NCBI GenBank assembly: GCA_903813345.2
Contig: CAIIXF020000008.1
Coordinates: forward strand, 31,954,867-32,018,866
Reading direction: 5' to 3'
Length of the DNA stretch: 64,000 bases
Origin: Owenia fusiformis
Lineage: Eukaryota; Annelida; Polychaeta; Sabellida; Oweniidae
The position numbers and the translations under genes were made by a program. Shown here in pieces: positions 61,101 through 64,000 of the stretch. The notes beneath the pieces are model-generated. The model made no database searches. It was not told where the DNA came from and was given only the letters and a program-made list of their open reading frames with translations. Position 1 is the first letter of the stretch, and the number at the start of each line of letters is the position of its first letter.

Positions 61101-64000
61101 TCTTATTGATAAAAGAAAATCTACAGAATTGTCTTTTTTCAGCTTCGTGTATTCAAACTGGCAAAATCTTGGCCTACTCTCAACCTGCTGATTAGCATTA
61201 TTGGACGAACCCTAGGTGCTCTGGGGAATTTAACATTTGTACTTGGAATTATCATATTTATATTCGCTGTAATGGGGATGCAACTGTATGGAAGTGGATA
61301 TAAAGAAAAAGCCTGCGATTTTAAAGAGTATGACGATAAAGGAAACTGTTTAATCCCTCGTTGGAACTTTACAGACTTTTTTCATTCGTTCATGATAGTG
61401 TTCCGAGTGCTATGTGGGGAATACATAGAGTCAATGTGGGGATGTATGCATGTTAATGACTGGACGTGTATCCCATTCTTCCTATTGACTATGGTTGTTG
61501 GAAATTTAGTGGTAAGAAAACTATATATTTTAGTTATTCCACAATTTGATTTAAATACAGAACATGTTGCGCCTGAAAAACAAGGCTCGAATTCATTAGA
61601 AACGTTTTAATTCAACAGTACTTTGTATACATGTTGTTTTTAATCATTTATCAAGGAAATTCTAAGCATAATGTTGAATTAGTTTAATGTAAGTTTACCT
61701 TACGAGTAACAGTTGGAGGGATTTTCAGGTCCTCAATCTTTTCCTTGCTTTGCTGTTGTCATCGTTTGGTACAGATAACCTACAACGATCGGATGACGAT
61801 AAAGAAAATAAACTCCAAGAGGCCACTGAAAGAATCAACAGATTCTTTACATATTGTAAATCACAGATCATGTATTTCATCAAAGTGAAAATAAAACGGA
61901 AGCCAATGACGGTTCCCGTTAGTGCTAGTAGCAGTCCAACACCCTCAAAGACAGATTTGACTGAATTCAATGAAAAAATGGGATTTACTGATGGACAAGT
62001 TCAACCAATTAGAAATGGGAAATTATGTGAAAATAGGACAAATGGAGGCAATCCTAATAACATAGGTAAATACAATGATATATATTGTCTTTATCGATCT
62101 ACAGGTTGTCCAAAAAGTGGTAAGACTGAAACTGGCGTTTTTATAATACTGCGCCAATCTTGCAATGAATTTTAATGTATAGTTTAAGAATATTTCATGA
62201 AACGCTATTAAAACATATAATATGGATGATATGGTGAGATTTTGTCAGCCCACATTTTTGACAGATTGTATGCATGCTATATTTCCATACTTAATTACCA
62301 AGTTGACATGGCAATGATCGCAGGGGAATGGTAAATACGATATACTTATAATTTCAGACGCGCTAAAGAGGAAAGAAATTGAGGCAAATAAGGTAATCAT
62401 TTTTATTGTTTTGAGAAAGCACTATTGGCGTTCAACATCATATCTCTCAAAGAACATATTATACGTTATAAAAAATCGAATATAATTATGACATTATCTA
62501 AATACAGTAATGAATAGAATTGCAAATATGAATTTAACATACTCCGTCGAGTAATCTTCAAAGAAAGAATGACAGATTCTTTAAACTGTAAACATTAAAA
62601 TCATCATCTTGGAGGTTATTTTGGACATCATTGTCTCCCTAGCATGTTTTCTATATATCTATCTAAATATGAGCTATCTTCATAACTATCAATCACTTAT
62701 ACTTTATAGTATATGCTTTCGTAGCAATAGCTGTTTTCTAATTAAGTAATGTATCTTTATTATTCAGTAATGTATATCTAATTTGATACTAACATTTCTA
62801 ATCTTGACTAATCTATCTACGTTCATGTGATCTGTACTTATGTTTGGTGTACCATGTACTCTAGCAGGAGAAGTATGAAAGCCACTATATTTTTGAATAG
62901 TATTATCATAAGATTTTATATATGTATATATCATTCTCAAAACGATACCATACGGTCGATTTAAAAAGGGGTATCCCATTTTGGACTGGATGTCATTTAA
63001 TTGAGAGTTATACTGATAAATCATGTGGCAACGCCTATCCTGATAGTTGTTGTATTTTGTCAAAGTGTGCCATCTTTACTCTGTTTTTCTTGCTTTTGGT
63101 GATGGTGTATTTGGTTATATGGTTTGTTTTCTGCATATTTTTCGTTAGGAGGCTGCATACCATTATAATTCAATGACTAAGGAGCCTGAGACATTGATGT
63201 CATTACTAGAGGCGACTCACAGTAATTCTTCATCATCATCTTCTTTAATCTCCTTGGACTTAAAGGAGGATGCACCTACAAGACCAATCAGTCGGACATC
63301 CATCCATAAATCGCAATCGGAAGGGACCATATCTAAACACAGCCTCACTTCTACTTCGAAGAAACGGGTGCATATCCATGACCACGCTGTCCCAAGCACG
63401 TCAACAGTGTCTCCTGTGGACGAAAAGGGGAGTCTGTACCTTGCGTTGGATGACACTGCCTCACTCAATTCCATAGACAATCCACCTGCAATGTCACCTG
63501 AGATTAACGAGGTCGAATTAGTGTACCTAGATCAACCTGAAGACTGTTTTCCGCACATTTGTTCCAATAAATGTCCATGGTGCGACGCTTGCATGGGGAC
63601 CAGGATCGGCAAGAAGTTTTGGTTATTTAGAACTTATATGTTCAAGCTCGTAGAACATAACTATTTTGAGACCTTCATTATTGGGATGATCATGGTCAGC
63701 AGCATGGCATTGGTAAGTGTTCGAATTCTGTACACTTATAAGTATACTCATGTTATTAATTAAGGATTAAAATAGTGTTACATGAAACCTCAATTGACAT
63801 CATTAAATTAGTTGTAATGCAAGCATGATGAATTATGTATTTAGTTTGAATTTTCTATACTAATCAAACTTTGTTGAATTTGCAGGCATTTGAAGATATC
63901 CATTATTATGACAGACCAATGCTCGTTTCCACATTAAAAATTATGGACCGAGTTTTCAGTGTGGTGTTTATTGCTGAAATGGCCCTTAAATGGTCTGCCT
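34013..64000 (+). CDS. Voltage-gated sodium channel alpha subunit, Nav1/para-type (5' part, 22 exon positions; runs off window)
   Basis: This is the pore-forming alpha subunit of a voltage-gated Na+ channel, a plasma-membrane protein that drives action potentials. I joined exons by splice sites and phase; every junction is frame-consistent and the visible product is about 1,340 residues (exon 8a form) or 1,331 (8b form). Seen: a Nav N terminus ([19 protein letters not shown]); domain I S1-S6 with S4 [10 protein letters not shown] and pore [11 protein letters not shown]; a I-II linker with PLVL...[16 protein letters not shown]; domain II with S4 [18 protein letters not shown] and pore [12 protein letters not shown]; a II-III linker; and domain III S1-S2. 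The visible selectivity residues are D (I) and E (II). These fit DEKA (Nav1) and DEEA (Nav2) alike. The Nav1 assignment rests on the para-like I-II linker and the DVMV motif, and the domain III residue would settle it. A calcium channel is excluded by the Nav-specific pores and linkers. Confidence 0.96.
34130..37277. other. Nav intron 1
   Basis: No array or element recognised. A minus-strand frame at 35248-35430 ([20 protein letters not shown]...) is coding-like with an acceptor-like TTTCACCTATAAG at its start, but is unassigned. Confidence 0.4.
37278..37439 (+). CDS. Nav exon 2: cytoplasmic N-terminal region (residues 40-93)
   Basis: 162 nt, phase 0 to 0, acceptor TTTTAG, donor AGA|GTAAGC. 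It encodes the hydrophilic stretch [14 protein letters not shown]...[21 protein letters not shown], matching the conserved Nav segment before domain I. The last ~60 nt of the exon plus its donor are copied twice more in the following intron (37571-37640 and 37766-37835). Confidence 0.95.
37377..37840. repeat. Partial triplication of Nav exon 2 (period ~195 bp)
   Basis: TTCCCTCCAGAAT(T/A)AGT through GATGATAAAAGAGTAAG occurs at 37377 (real exon end), 37571 and 37766. The second copy has a stop (GAA TAA); the third still reads [20 protein letters not shown]. Both copies have a stronger donor (GTAAGT) than the real exon (GTAAGC). Neither has the 5' part of exon 2, and the likely acceptor CCCTCCAG would enter in the wrong phase. 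Confidence 0.93.
37680..38345. repeat. 55-bp minisatellite in Nav intron 2
   Basis: The unit TTTGAAATACCTTCAACAAG + TCAAGATTGAGGAATACC + CACCATTGTC is repeated about ten times, with 55-bp spacing in the regular part (for example 38021, 38076, 38131). The unit is the intronic portion of the exon 2 triplication, further amplified. Confidence 0.92.
38889..38953. repeat. Short foldback
   Basis: CAAATATTGAATGATGTT pairs with AACATCATTCAATATTTG. Both this and 33504-33637 end in ATATTTG/TTTTATTAT flanks, hinting at a shared family. Confidence 0.75.
39368..39501. repeat. Foldback element
   Basis: TCCTATGATTTACTCGTGAT...ATGATTTTAATCCAC pairs with GTGGATAAAAATCATATCAC...AAATCATAGGA, arms about 60 bp, centre GCTACGCTCGCTCG. 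Confidence 0.88.
39681..40557. repeat. Long inverted repeat (~165-bp arms) in Nav intron 2
   Basis: The left arm (ACTAGTCAAATAAATCCGAC...TTGCGGGAAATGCTTTCGTG...CCAACCAAAG, to ~39845) is the reverse complement of the right arm (from ~40381, CTTTGGTTGG...CGCTTTCCCGCAA...GTCGGATTTATATGACTAGT), at roughly 75-80% by eye. Frames in both arms translate to hydrophobic sequence but share no frame, so coding is not supported. Probably a foldback transposon. Confidence 0.8.
41304..41422 (+). CDS. Nav exon 3: pre-S1 cytoplasmic segment (residues 94-132)
   Basis: 119 nt, enters phase 0, leaves two bases (CC). The product includes [20 protein letters not shown], a hallmark of Nav channels just before domain I S1. 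The acceptor is TTTCAG; the donor is the minor-class GTATCCTT. The reading frame continues past the donor for about 28 codons to a stop, so retention of the intron would truncate the protein. Confidence 0.95.
41423..42078 (+). other. U12-type (minor spliceosome) intron 3
   Basis: The intron starts GTATCCTT, the U12 5' splice-site consensus (A/G)TATCCTT, and ends ...TGCCTTAAT AACATTCTCCAG. TGCCTTAAT matches the U12 branch consensus TTCCTTRAY at 8 of 9 positions, and its branch adenosine lies 13 nt before the AG, the short spacing typical of this class. Vertebrate SCN genes carry a U12-type AT-AC intron at the equivalent position, between the exon for the pre-S1 segment and the S1 exon. Here the termini are GT-AG. 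The intron also contains a reverse copy of a dispersed repeat (41838-42000). Confidence 0.88.
41838..42000 (-). repeat. Dispersed repeat copy inside the U12-type intron
   Basis: The reverse complement begins CAGGCCCGTAGCCAGAATTT and shares the AAAGTGCTCAGAATGGTGAA...GCATGA block with 27145-27290. The end sequence is that of a C/G-run-bearing MITE type seen in many invertebrates. Confidence 0.7.
42079..42159 (+). CDS. Nav exon 4: domain I S1
   Basis: 81 nt. One base completes the split Pro codon, then 26 codons, leaving GA. It encodes [19 protein letters not shown], transmembrane helix S1 of domain I, followed by an acidic loop (DPIEESE). The donor is GTAAGT. Confidence 0.95.
42477..42605 (+). 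CDS. Nav exon 5: domain I S2 and first part of S3
   Basis: 129 nt between CTTTCTTCCAG and GC|GTAAGT. It encodes [19 protein letters not shown] (S2, with the conserved acidic residue of the voltage sensor) and [17 protein letters not shown] (S2-S3 loop and S3). It leaves GC, completed by exon 6 to Ala. Confidence 0.96.
42606..43586. other. Nav intron 5
   Basis: No element recognised; no second copy of exon 6 seen. Confidence 0.5.
43587..43678 (+). CDS. Nav exon 6: domain I S3-S4 voltage sensor
   Basis: 92 nt, the same length as the mammalian SCN exon for this region. It encodes [18 protein letters not shown] followed by [13 protein letters not shown], the end of S3, the S3-S4 loop and S4, with gating charges R, R, R, K at three-residue spacing. 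The acceptor is TTTTGCAG; the donor G|GTAATC. In vertebrates this exon is duplicated (5N/5A); I found no second copy in either flanking intron. Confidence 0.96.
43785..43885. repeat. (TATAA)n-rich AT tract
   Basis: Imperfect ATAATATAAT/ACAAT/ATAAC units in Nav intron 6. Confidence 0.9.
44574..44906 (+). pseudogene. Harbinger transposase N-terminal fragment
   Basis: It reads [20 protein letters not shown], then [20 protein letters not shown]. Harbinger transposases and HARBI1 have the same RxxFRDRxNPLD...RYRLSRxxIxxLxxLxxD arrangement. The frame then departs from the family (the usual IPVxxQLLxxLRFLATG is shortened to [17 protein letters not shown]) and stops before any catalytic residue. A frameshift or loss downstream is likely. 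Confidence 0.72.
45382..45633. mobile_element. Nested MITE inside the Harbinger element
   Basis: TTATAACATACCTATGATGA + TGTAGA at the left and its inverse TCTACATCATCATAGGTATG + TTATAA at the right, ~250 bp apart. Being inside the Harbinger copy, it inserted later. Confidence 0.8.
45655..45742. repeat. Hairpin-forming inverted repeat
   Basis: GGCATATATGCCCGAGGTCTCAG pairs imperfectly with CTGAGAACCGAGGGCATATAT within the Harbinger element. Confidence 0.7.
46356..46577 (+). CDS. Nav exon 7: domain I S4-S5 linker, S5, start of turret
   Basis: 222 nt. It encodes [18 protein letters not shown] (S4-S5 linker), [20 protein letters not shown] (S5), and the proximal extracellular turret with two N-glycosylation sequons (NMS, NWT). 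It leaves one base (A), so the next exon must start in phase 1. The donor is AA|GTAAGT, followed at once by an imperfect tandem repeat. Confidence 0.96.
46583..46870. repeat. Imperfect ~20-bp tandem repeat starting at the exon 7 donor
   Basis: Units are variants of GGCCATAATTAAGC(C/T)ATTGT, repeated about ten times with decay downstream. The first unit begins five bases after the exon 7/intron boundary. Confidence 0.82.
46871..48281. other. Rest of Nav intron 7, with a diverged foldback
   Basis: 47943-48100 is a diverged relative of the 33504-33637 palindrome (shared ATATTCCACGAAGCC and GGGTATTCACC...CAAATATTTG parts). Otherwise featureless. Confidence 0.55.
48282..48375 (+). CDS. Nav exon 8a: alternative domain I turret exon
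   Basis: 94 nt, acceptor CTGTCTGTCTTTAG, donor GG|GTAAGT. With the A from exon 7 it reads [20 protein letters not shown] then [12 protein letters not shown]. It contains one Cys and two sequons (NYS, NGT) and leaves GG. It enters and leaves in the same phases as exon 8b (49157-49223). Splicing 8a to 8b would read GPLGYE then stop, so the two cannot both be used. 8a is the longer version and departs more from the usual Nav turret ending (CGNxTDAG). It could be a rarely used exon; the open frame and strong splice sites argue against a dead copy. Confidence 0.85.
49157..49223 (+). CDS. Nav exon 8b: alternative (canonical-looking) domain I turret exon
   Basis: 67 nt, acceptor CTCCATTTTCAG, donor GG|GTAAGT. 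With the A from exon 7 it reads [14 protein letters not shown] then VCGNNTDAG. The VCGNNTDAG ending is the conserved Nav turret motif before the pore (family form CGNxTDAG), with one sequon (NNT). It is 27 nt shorter than exon 8a, so each exon alone keeps the frame. Both start with CCCA(C/T)TGG, which suggests an exon duplication followed by divergence. Confidence 0.9.
49737..49881 (+). CDS. Nav exon 9: domain I pore loop
   Basis: 145 nt, starts by completing the Gly codon of exon 8a or 8b, ends in phase 0 with TTG|GTGAGG. It encodes [11 protein letters not shown], then [17 protein letters not shown], then [15 protein letters not shown]. The D of MTQD is the domain I residue of the selectivity ring. 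The Y that follows is the aromatic residue associated with high tetrodotoxin affinity in Nav channels (Cys in cardiac Nav1.5). A further sequon (NYT) lies in the turret. Confidence 0.97.
49882..50691. other. Nav intron 9
   Basis: No element recognised. Confidence 0.5.
50692..50865 (+). CDS. Nav exon 10: domain I S6 and start of I-II linker
   Basis: 174 nt, phase 0 to 0. It encodes [18 protein letters not shown] then [20 protein letters not shown], the S6 gate helix, followed by an acidic cytoplasmic helix ([20 protein letters not shown]). The acceptor is TATTACAG; the donor AAG|GTAACA. Confidence 0.97.
51780..52205. repeat. Degenerate ~57-60-bp tandem repeat in Nav intron 10
   Basis: Units contain TTTGCAACGTAT(G/A)CTATGTCGA followed by ATGTT(C/T)ATTT(A/G)CCATGTC. 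About six to seven copies; identity is modest. Confidence 0.8.
52645..53691. mobile_element. Mariner-type element, TA-flanked, in Nav intron 10
   Basis: It begins TA|CAGGGTGTCCGGAAAGTA and ends TACTTTCCGGACACCCTG|TA, 1,047 bp. Beyond a nearly perfect ~45-bp terminus the two ends stay alignable for ~200 bp (shared AAGTTACGGTTGT and ATGTGGAGCAG/ATGCGGAGCAG). On the minus strand around 53200-53100 a broken frame reads [16 protein letters not shown], reminiscent of the PYSPDLNPLDFFLW transposase motif, followed by several stops. It is a dead copy. Confidence 0.82.
54624..54809 (+). CDS. Nav exon 11: I-II linker, first part
   Basis: 186 nt, phase 0 to 0, acceptor GTATTACAG, donor AAG|GTATAT (weak). 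It encodes [20 protein letters not shown] and a charged, poorly conserved cytoplasmic stretch ending [12 protein letters not shown]. It is symmetric, so skipping would keep the frame. Assignment rests on phase, position and the absence of stops. Confidence 0.85.
54810..55278. other. Nav intron 11
   Basis: No element recognised. Confidence 0.5.
55279..55782 (+). CDS. Nav exon 12: I-II linker with para-like motif and basophilic kinase sites
   Basis: 504 nt (168 codons), phase 0 to 0, acceptor ATTTCCAG, donor ATT|GTAAGT. It begins [17 protein letters not shown] and contains [11 protein letters not shown]...[16 protein letters not shown], the conserved I-II linker motif of invertebrate Nav1 channels. 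Downstream lie several sites fitting the PKA/basophilic kinase pattern: RRAS (exon residues 72-75), RRPS (90-93), RRPGS (107-111), RRAS (119-122). The Ser-rich block from about residue 84 to 124 looks internally repeated (SGSF/SGSL followed by an RRP motif). Phosphorylation here modulates vertebrate Nav currents; for this protein that is inference. Confidence 0.94.
55783..56815. other. Nav intron 12
   Basis: No element recognised. Confidence 0.5.
56816..56909 (+). CDS. Nav exon 13: I-II linker
   Basis: 94 nt, phase 0, leaves G. It encodes [20 protein letters not shown] and [11 protein letters not shown]. The acceptor is TTTTACAG, donor AAAG|GTAAGT. The SYLDMK/D-VMV junction with exon 14 fits the family. 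Confidence 0.9.
57323..57379 (+). CDS. Nav exon 14: short I-II linker exon (DVMV motif)
   Basis: 57 nt, phase 1 to 1. With flanking bases it reads [20 protein letters not shown], matching the conserved DVMV-x-xD motif near the end of the I-II linker in para and vertebrate channels. The acceptor is TATATTTTAG; the donor A|GTATGT. Being symmetric, it could act as a cassette exon. Confidence 0.88.
57380..58916. other. Nav intron 14
   Basis: No element recognised. 57640-57740 has GGTTAAGTCGAGTTGACT/AGTCAACTTAACC inverted motifs. A possible acceptor at 57953 (CTATTTTCACAG) is followed by no exon that fits the frame. Confidence 0.45.
58917..59078 (+). CDS. Nav exon 15: end of I-II linker and start of domain II S1
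   Basis: 162 nt, phase 1 to 1, acceptor TTGCTTGCAG, donor T|GTAAGT. It encodes [15 protein letters not shown], then the Cys-rich pre-S1 stretch [20 protein letters not shown], then [12 protein letters not shown] (S1). Nav channels have the same C/W-rich segment (xxCCWPWLKFQE). Confidence 0.95.
59326..59524. mobile_element. C-run MITE in Nav intron 15
   Basis: The left end GCAGGGGCGTATCCACGATT and the inverse of the right end, GCATGGGCGTACCAAGATCG, form imperfect inverted repeats, and a GGGGGG/CCCCCCCCC run lies just inside each. No coding content. Similar C-run ends appear near 50-75 and 41985. Confidence 0.6.
59563..59648 (+). CDS. Nav exon 16: domain II S1 end and S1-S2 loop
   Basis: 86 nt. 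It completes C, then [19 protein letters not shown] and KEVLKMGNL; phase 0 at the end. [12 protein letters not shown] matches the conserved end of domain II S1 (VVNTxFMALDH). The acceptor is TTTACAG, donor TTG|GTAAGT. Confidence 0.96.
59959..60132 (+). CDS. Nav exon 17: domain II S2, S3, S4 first half
   Basis: 174 nt (58 codons), phase 0 to 0. It encodes [19 protein letters not shown] (S2), [20 protein letters not shown] (S3) and [10 protein letters not shown] (start of S4, first gating arginines). The acceptor is TTATTTCAG, donor TTG|GTAAGA. Confidence 0.97.
60375..61055. repeat. ~28-bp tandem array with higher-order organisation, Nav intron 17
   Basis: Monomers are variants of ACATAAGATAATCCATGTTT + GAAATATA. 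A marked variant containing AATCAAGTTCGATATATA recurs at 60561, 60699, 60836 and 60946 (spacings 138, 137, 110), giving a five-monomer higher-order unit, with one unit short by a single monomer. Frames open on the minus strand are by-products. Confidence 0.92.
61143..61511 (+). CDS. Nav exon 18: domain II S4 end, S5, pore, start of S6
   Basis: 369 nt (123 codons), phase 0 to 0. It encodes [14 protein letters not shown] (rest of S4), [16 protein letters not shown] (linker/S5), [15 protein letters not shown] (S5), [20 protein letters not shown] then [11 protein letters not shown] (pore with E of the selectivity ring), and [15 protein letters not shown] (S6 start). Sequons NLT and NFT are present. 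The acceptor is CTTTTTTCAG; donor GTG|GTAAGA. Confidence 0.98.
61729..62065 (+). CDS. Nav exon 19: domain II S6 end and II-III linker
   Basis: 337 nt, phase 0, leaves G. It encodes [20 protein letters not shown], the cytoplasmic end of S6, then a charged linker ([19 protein letters not shown]) like that of Nav1, and a low-complexity tail. The acceptor is GATTTTCAG, donor ATAG|GTAAAT. Confidence 0.95.
62358..62392 (+). CDS. Nav exon 20: II-III linker micro-exon
   Basis: 35 nt, acceptor TTATAATTTCAG, donor AAG|GTAATC. With the G from exon 19 it encodes [12 protein letters not shown] and restores phase 0. Skipping it would bring a stop within seven codons of exon 21, so it must be included if exons 19 and 21 are joined. 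It was found by phase logic and splice sites rather than homology. Confidence 0.78.
62393..63148. other. Nav intron 20
   Basis: No element recognised. Confidence 0.5.
63149..63712 (+). CDS. Nav exon 21: II-III linker and start of domain III S1
   Basis: 564 nt (188 codons), phase 0 to 0. The first two thirds are a Ser/Thr-rich cytoplasmic linker. The end reads [19 protein letters not shown], then [20 protein letters not shown], then [12 protein letters not shown], the entry to domain III S1. In para the same place reads PADCCP...LIENKYFETA. The acceptor is TTCGTTAG (short pyrimidine tract), donor TTG|GTAAGT. Confidence 0.94.
63886..64000 (+). CDS. Nav exon 22: domain III S1-S2 (cut by window edge)
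   Basis: It starts after TTTGCAG in phase 0 and is open to the edge. It encodes [12 protein letters not shown] then [20 protein letters not shown], the end of S1 and S2 of domain III. The missing remainder would carry the pore residue that separates Nav1 (K) from Nav2 (E). Confidence 0.94.

Overview
The window is AT-rich, intron-rich, repeat-laden animal DNA. Nearly all recognisable coding sequence belongs to one gene on the + strand. From 34013 to the right edge, 22 exon positions (23 exons, one position duplicated) encode the first ~1,330-1,340 residues of a voltage-gated sodium channel alpha subunit of the Nav1/para type. They cover the N terminus, domain I, the I-II linker, domain II, the II-III linker and domain III up to S2. 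The gene runs off the window, so the rest of domain III, domain IV and the C terminus are not visible. GT-AG introns, para-like linker motifs, mariner, Harbinger and LINE debris, and many minisatellites suggest a marine invertebrate, plausibly a lophotrochozoan. The species cannot be named from the sequence.

Layout: 1-33952 is gene-poor. It holds a tRNA-like SINE head, tandem arrays (4.7, 10.1-10.5, 13.0-13.8, 16.0-17.2 and 28.3 kb), a 312-bp duplication next to a TAA-flanked MITE, a TA-flanked MITE at 20.1-20.6 kb, a 5'-truncated LINE at 23.0-24.0 kb, two mariner-type relics (31.9-33.3 kb) and foldback sequences lying right against the first exon. A few minus-strand segments look coding but were not assigned. 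From 33.95 kb the Nav exons begin, in phase-consistent order, with introns full of repeats. Intron 2 carries a partial triplication of exon 2, a 55-bp array and foldbacks. Intron 6 carries a 2.3-kb Harbinger element with a nested MITE. Intron 10 carries a 1-kb mariner. Intron 17 carries a higher-order 28-bp array.

Two observations stand out. First, between the exon for domain I S5 and the exon for the domain I pore there are two alternative exons (94 and 67 nt). They have the same entry and exit phase, both start THW and both end in G. Including both, or neither, breaks the frame, so they behave as mutually exclusive exons for the extracellular turret of domain I. Second, the intron between exons 3 and 4 has a GTATCCTT donor and a matching branch site 13 nt before its AG. 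This makes it a minor (U12-type) intron at the position where vertebrate SCN genes carry their U12-type AT-AC intron.
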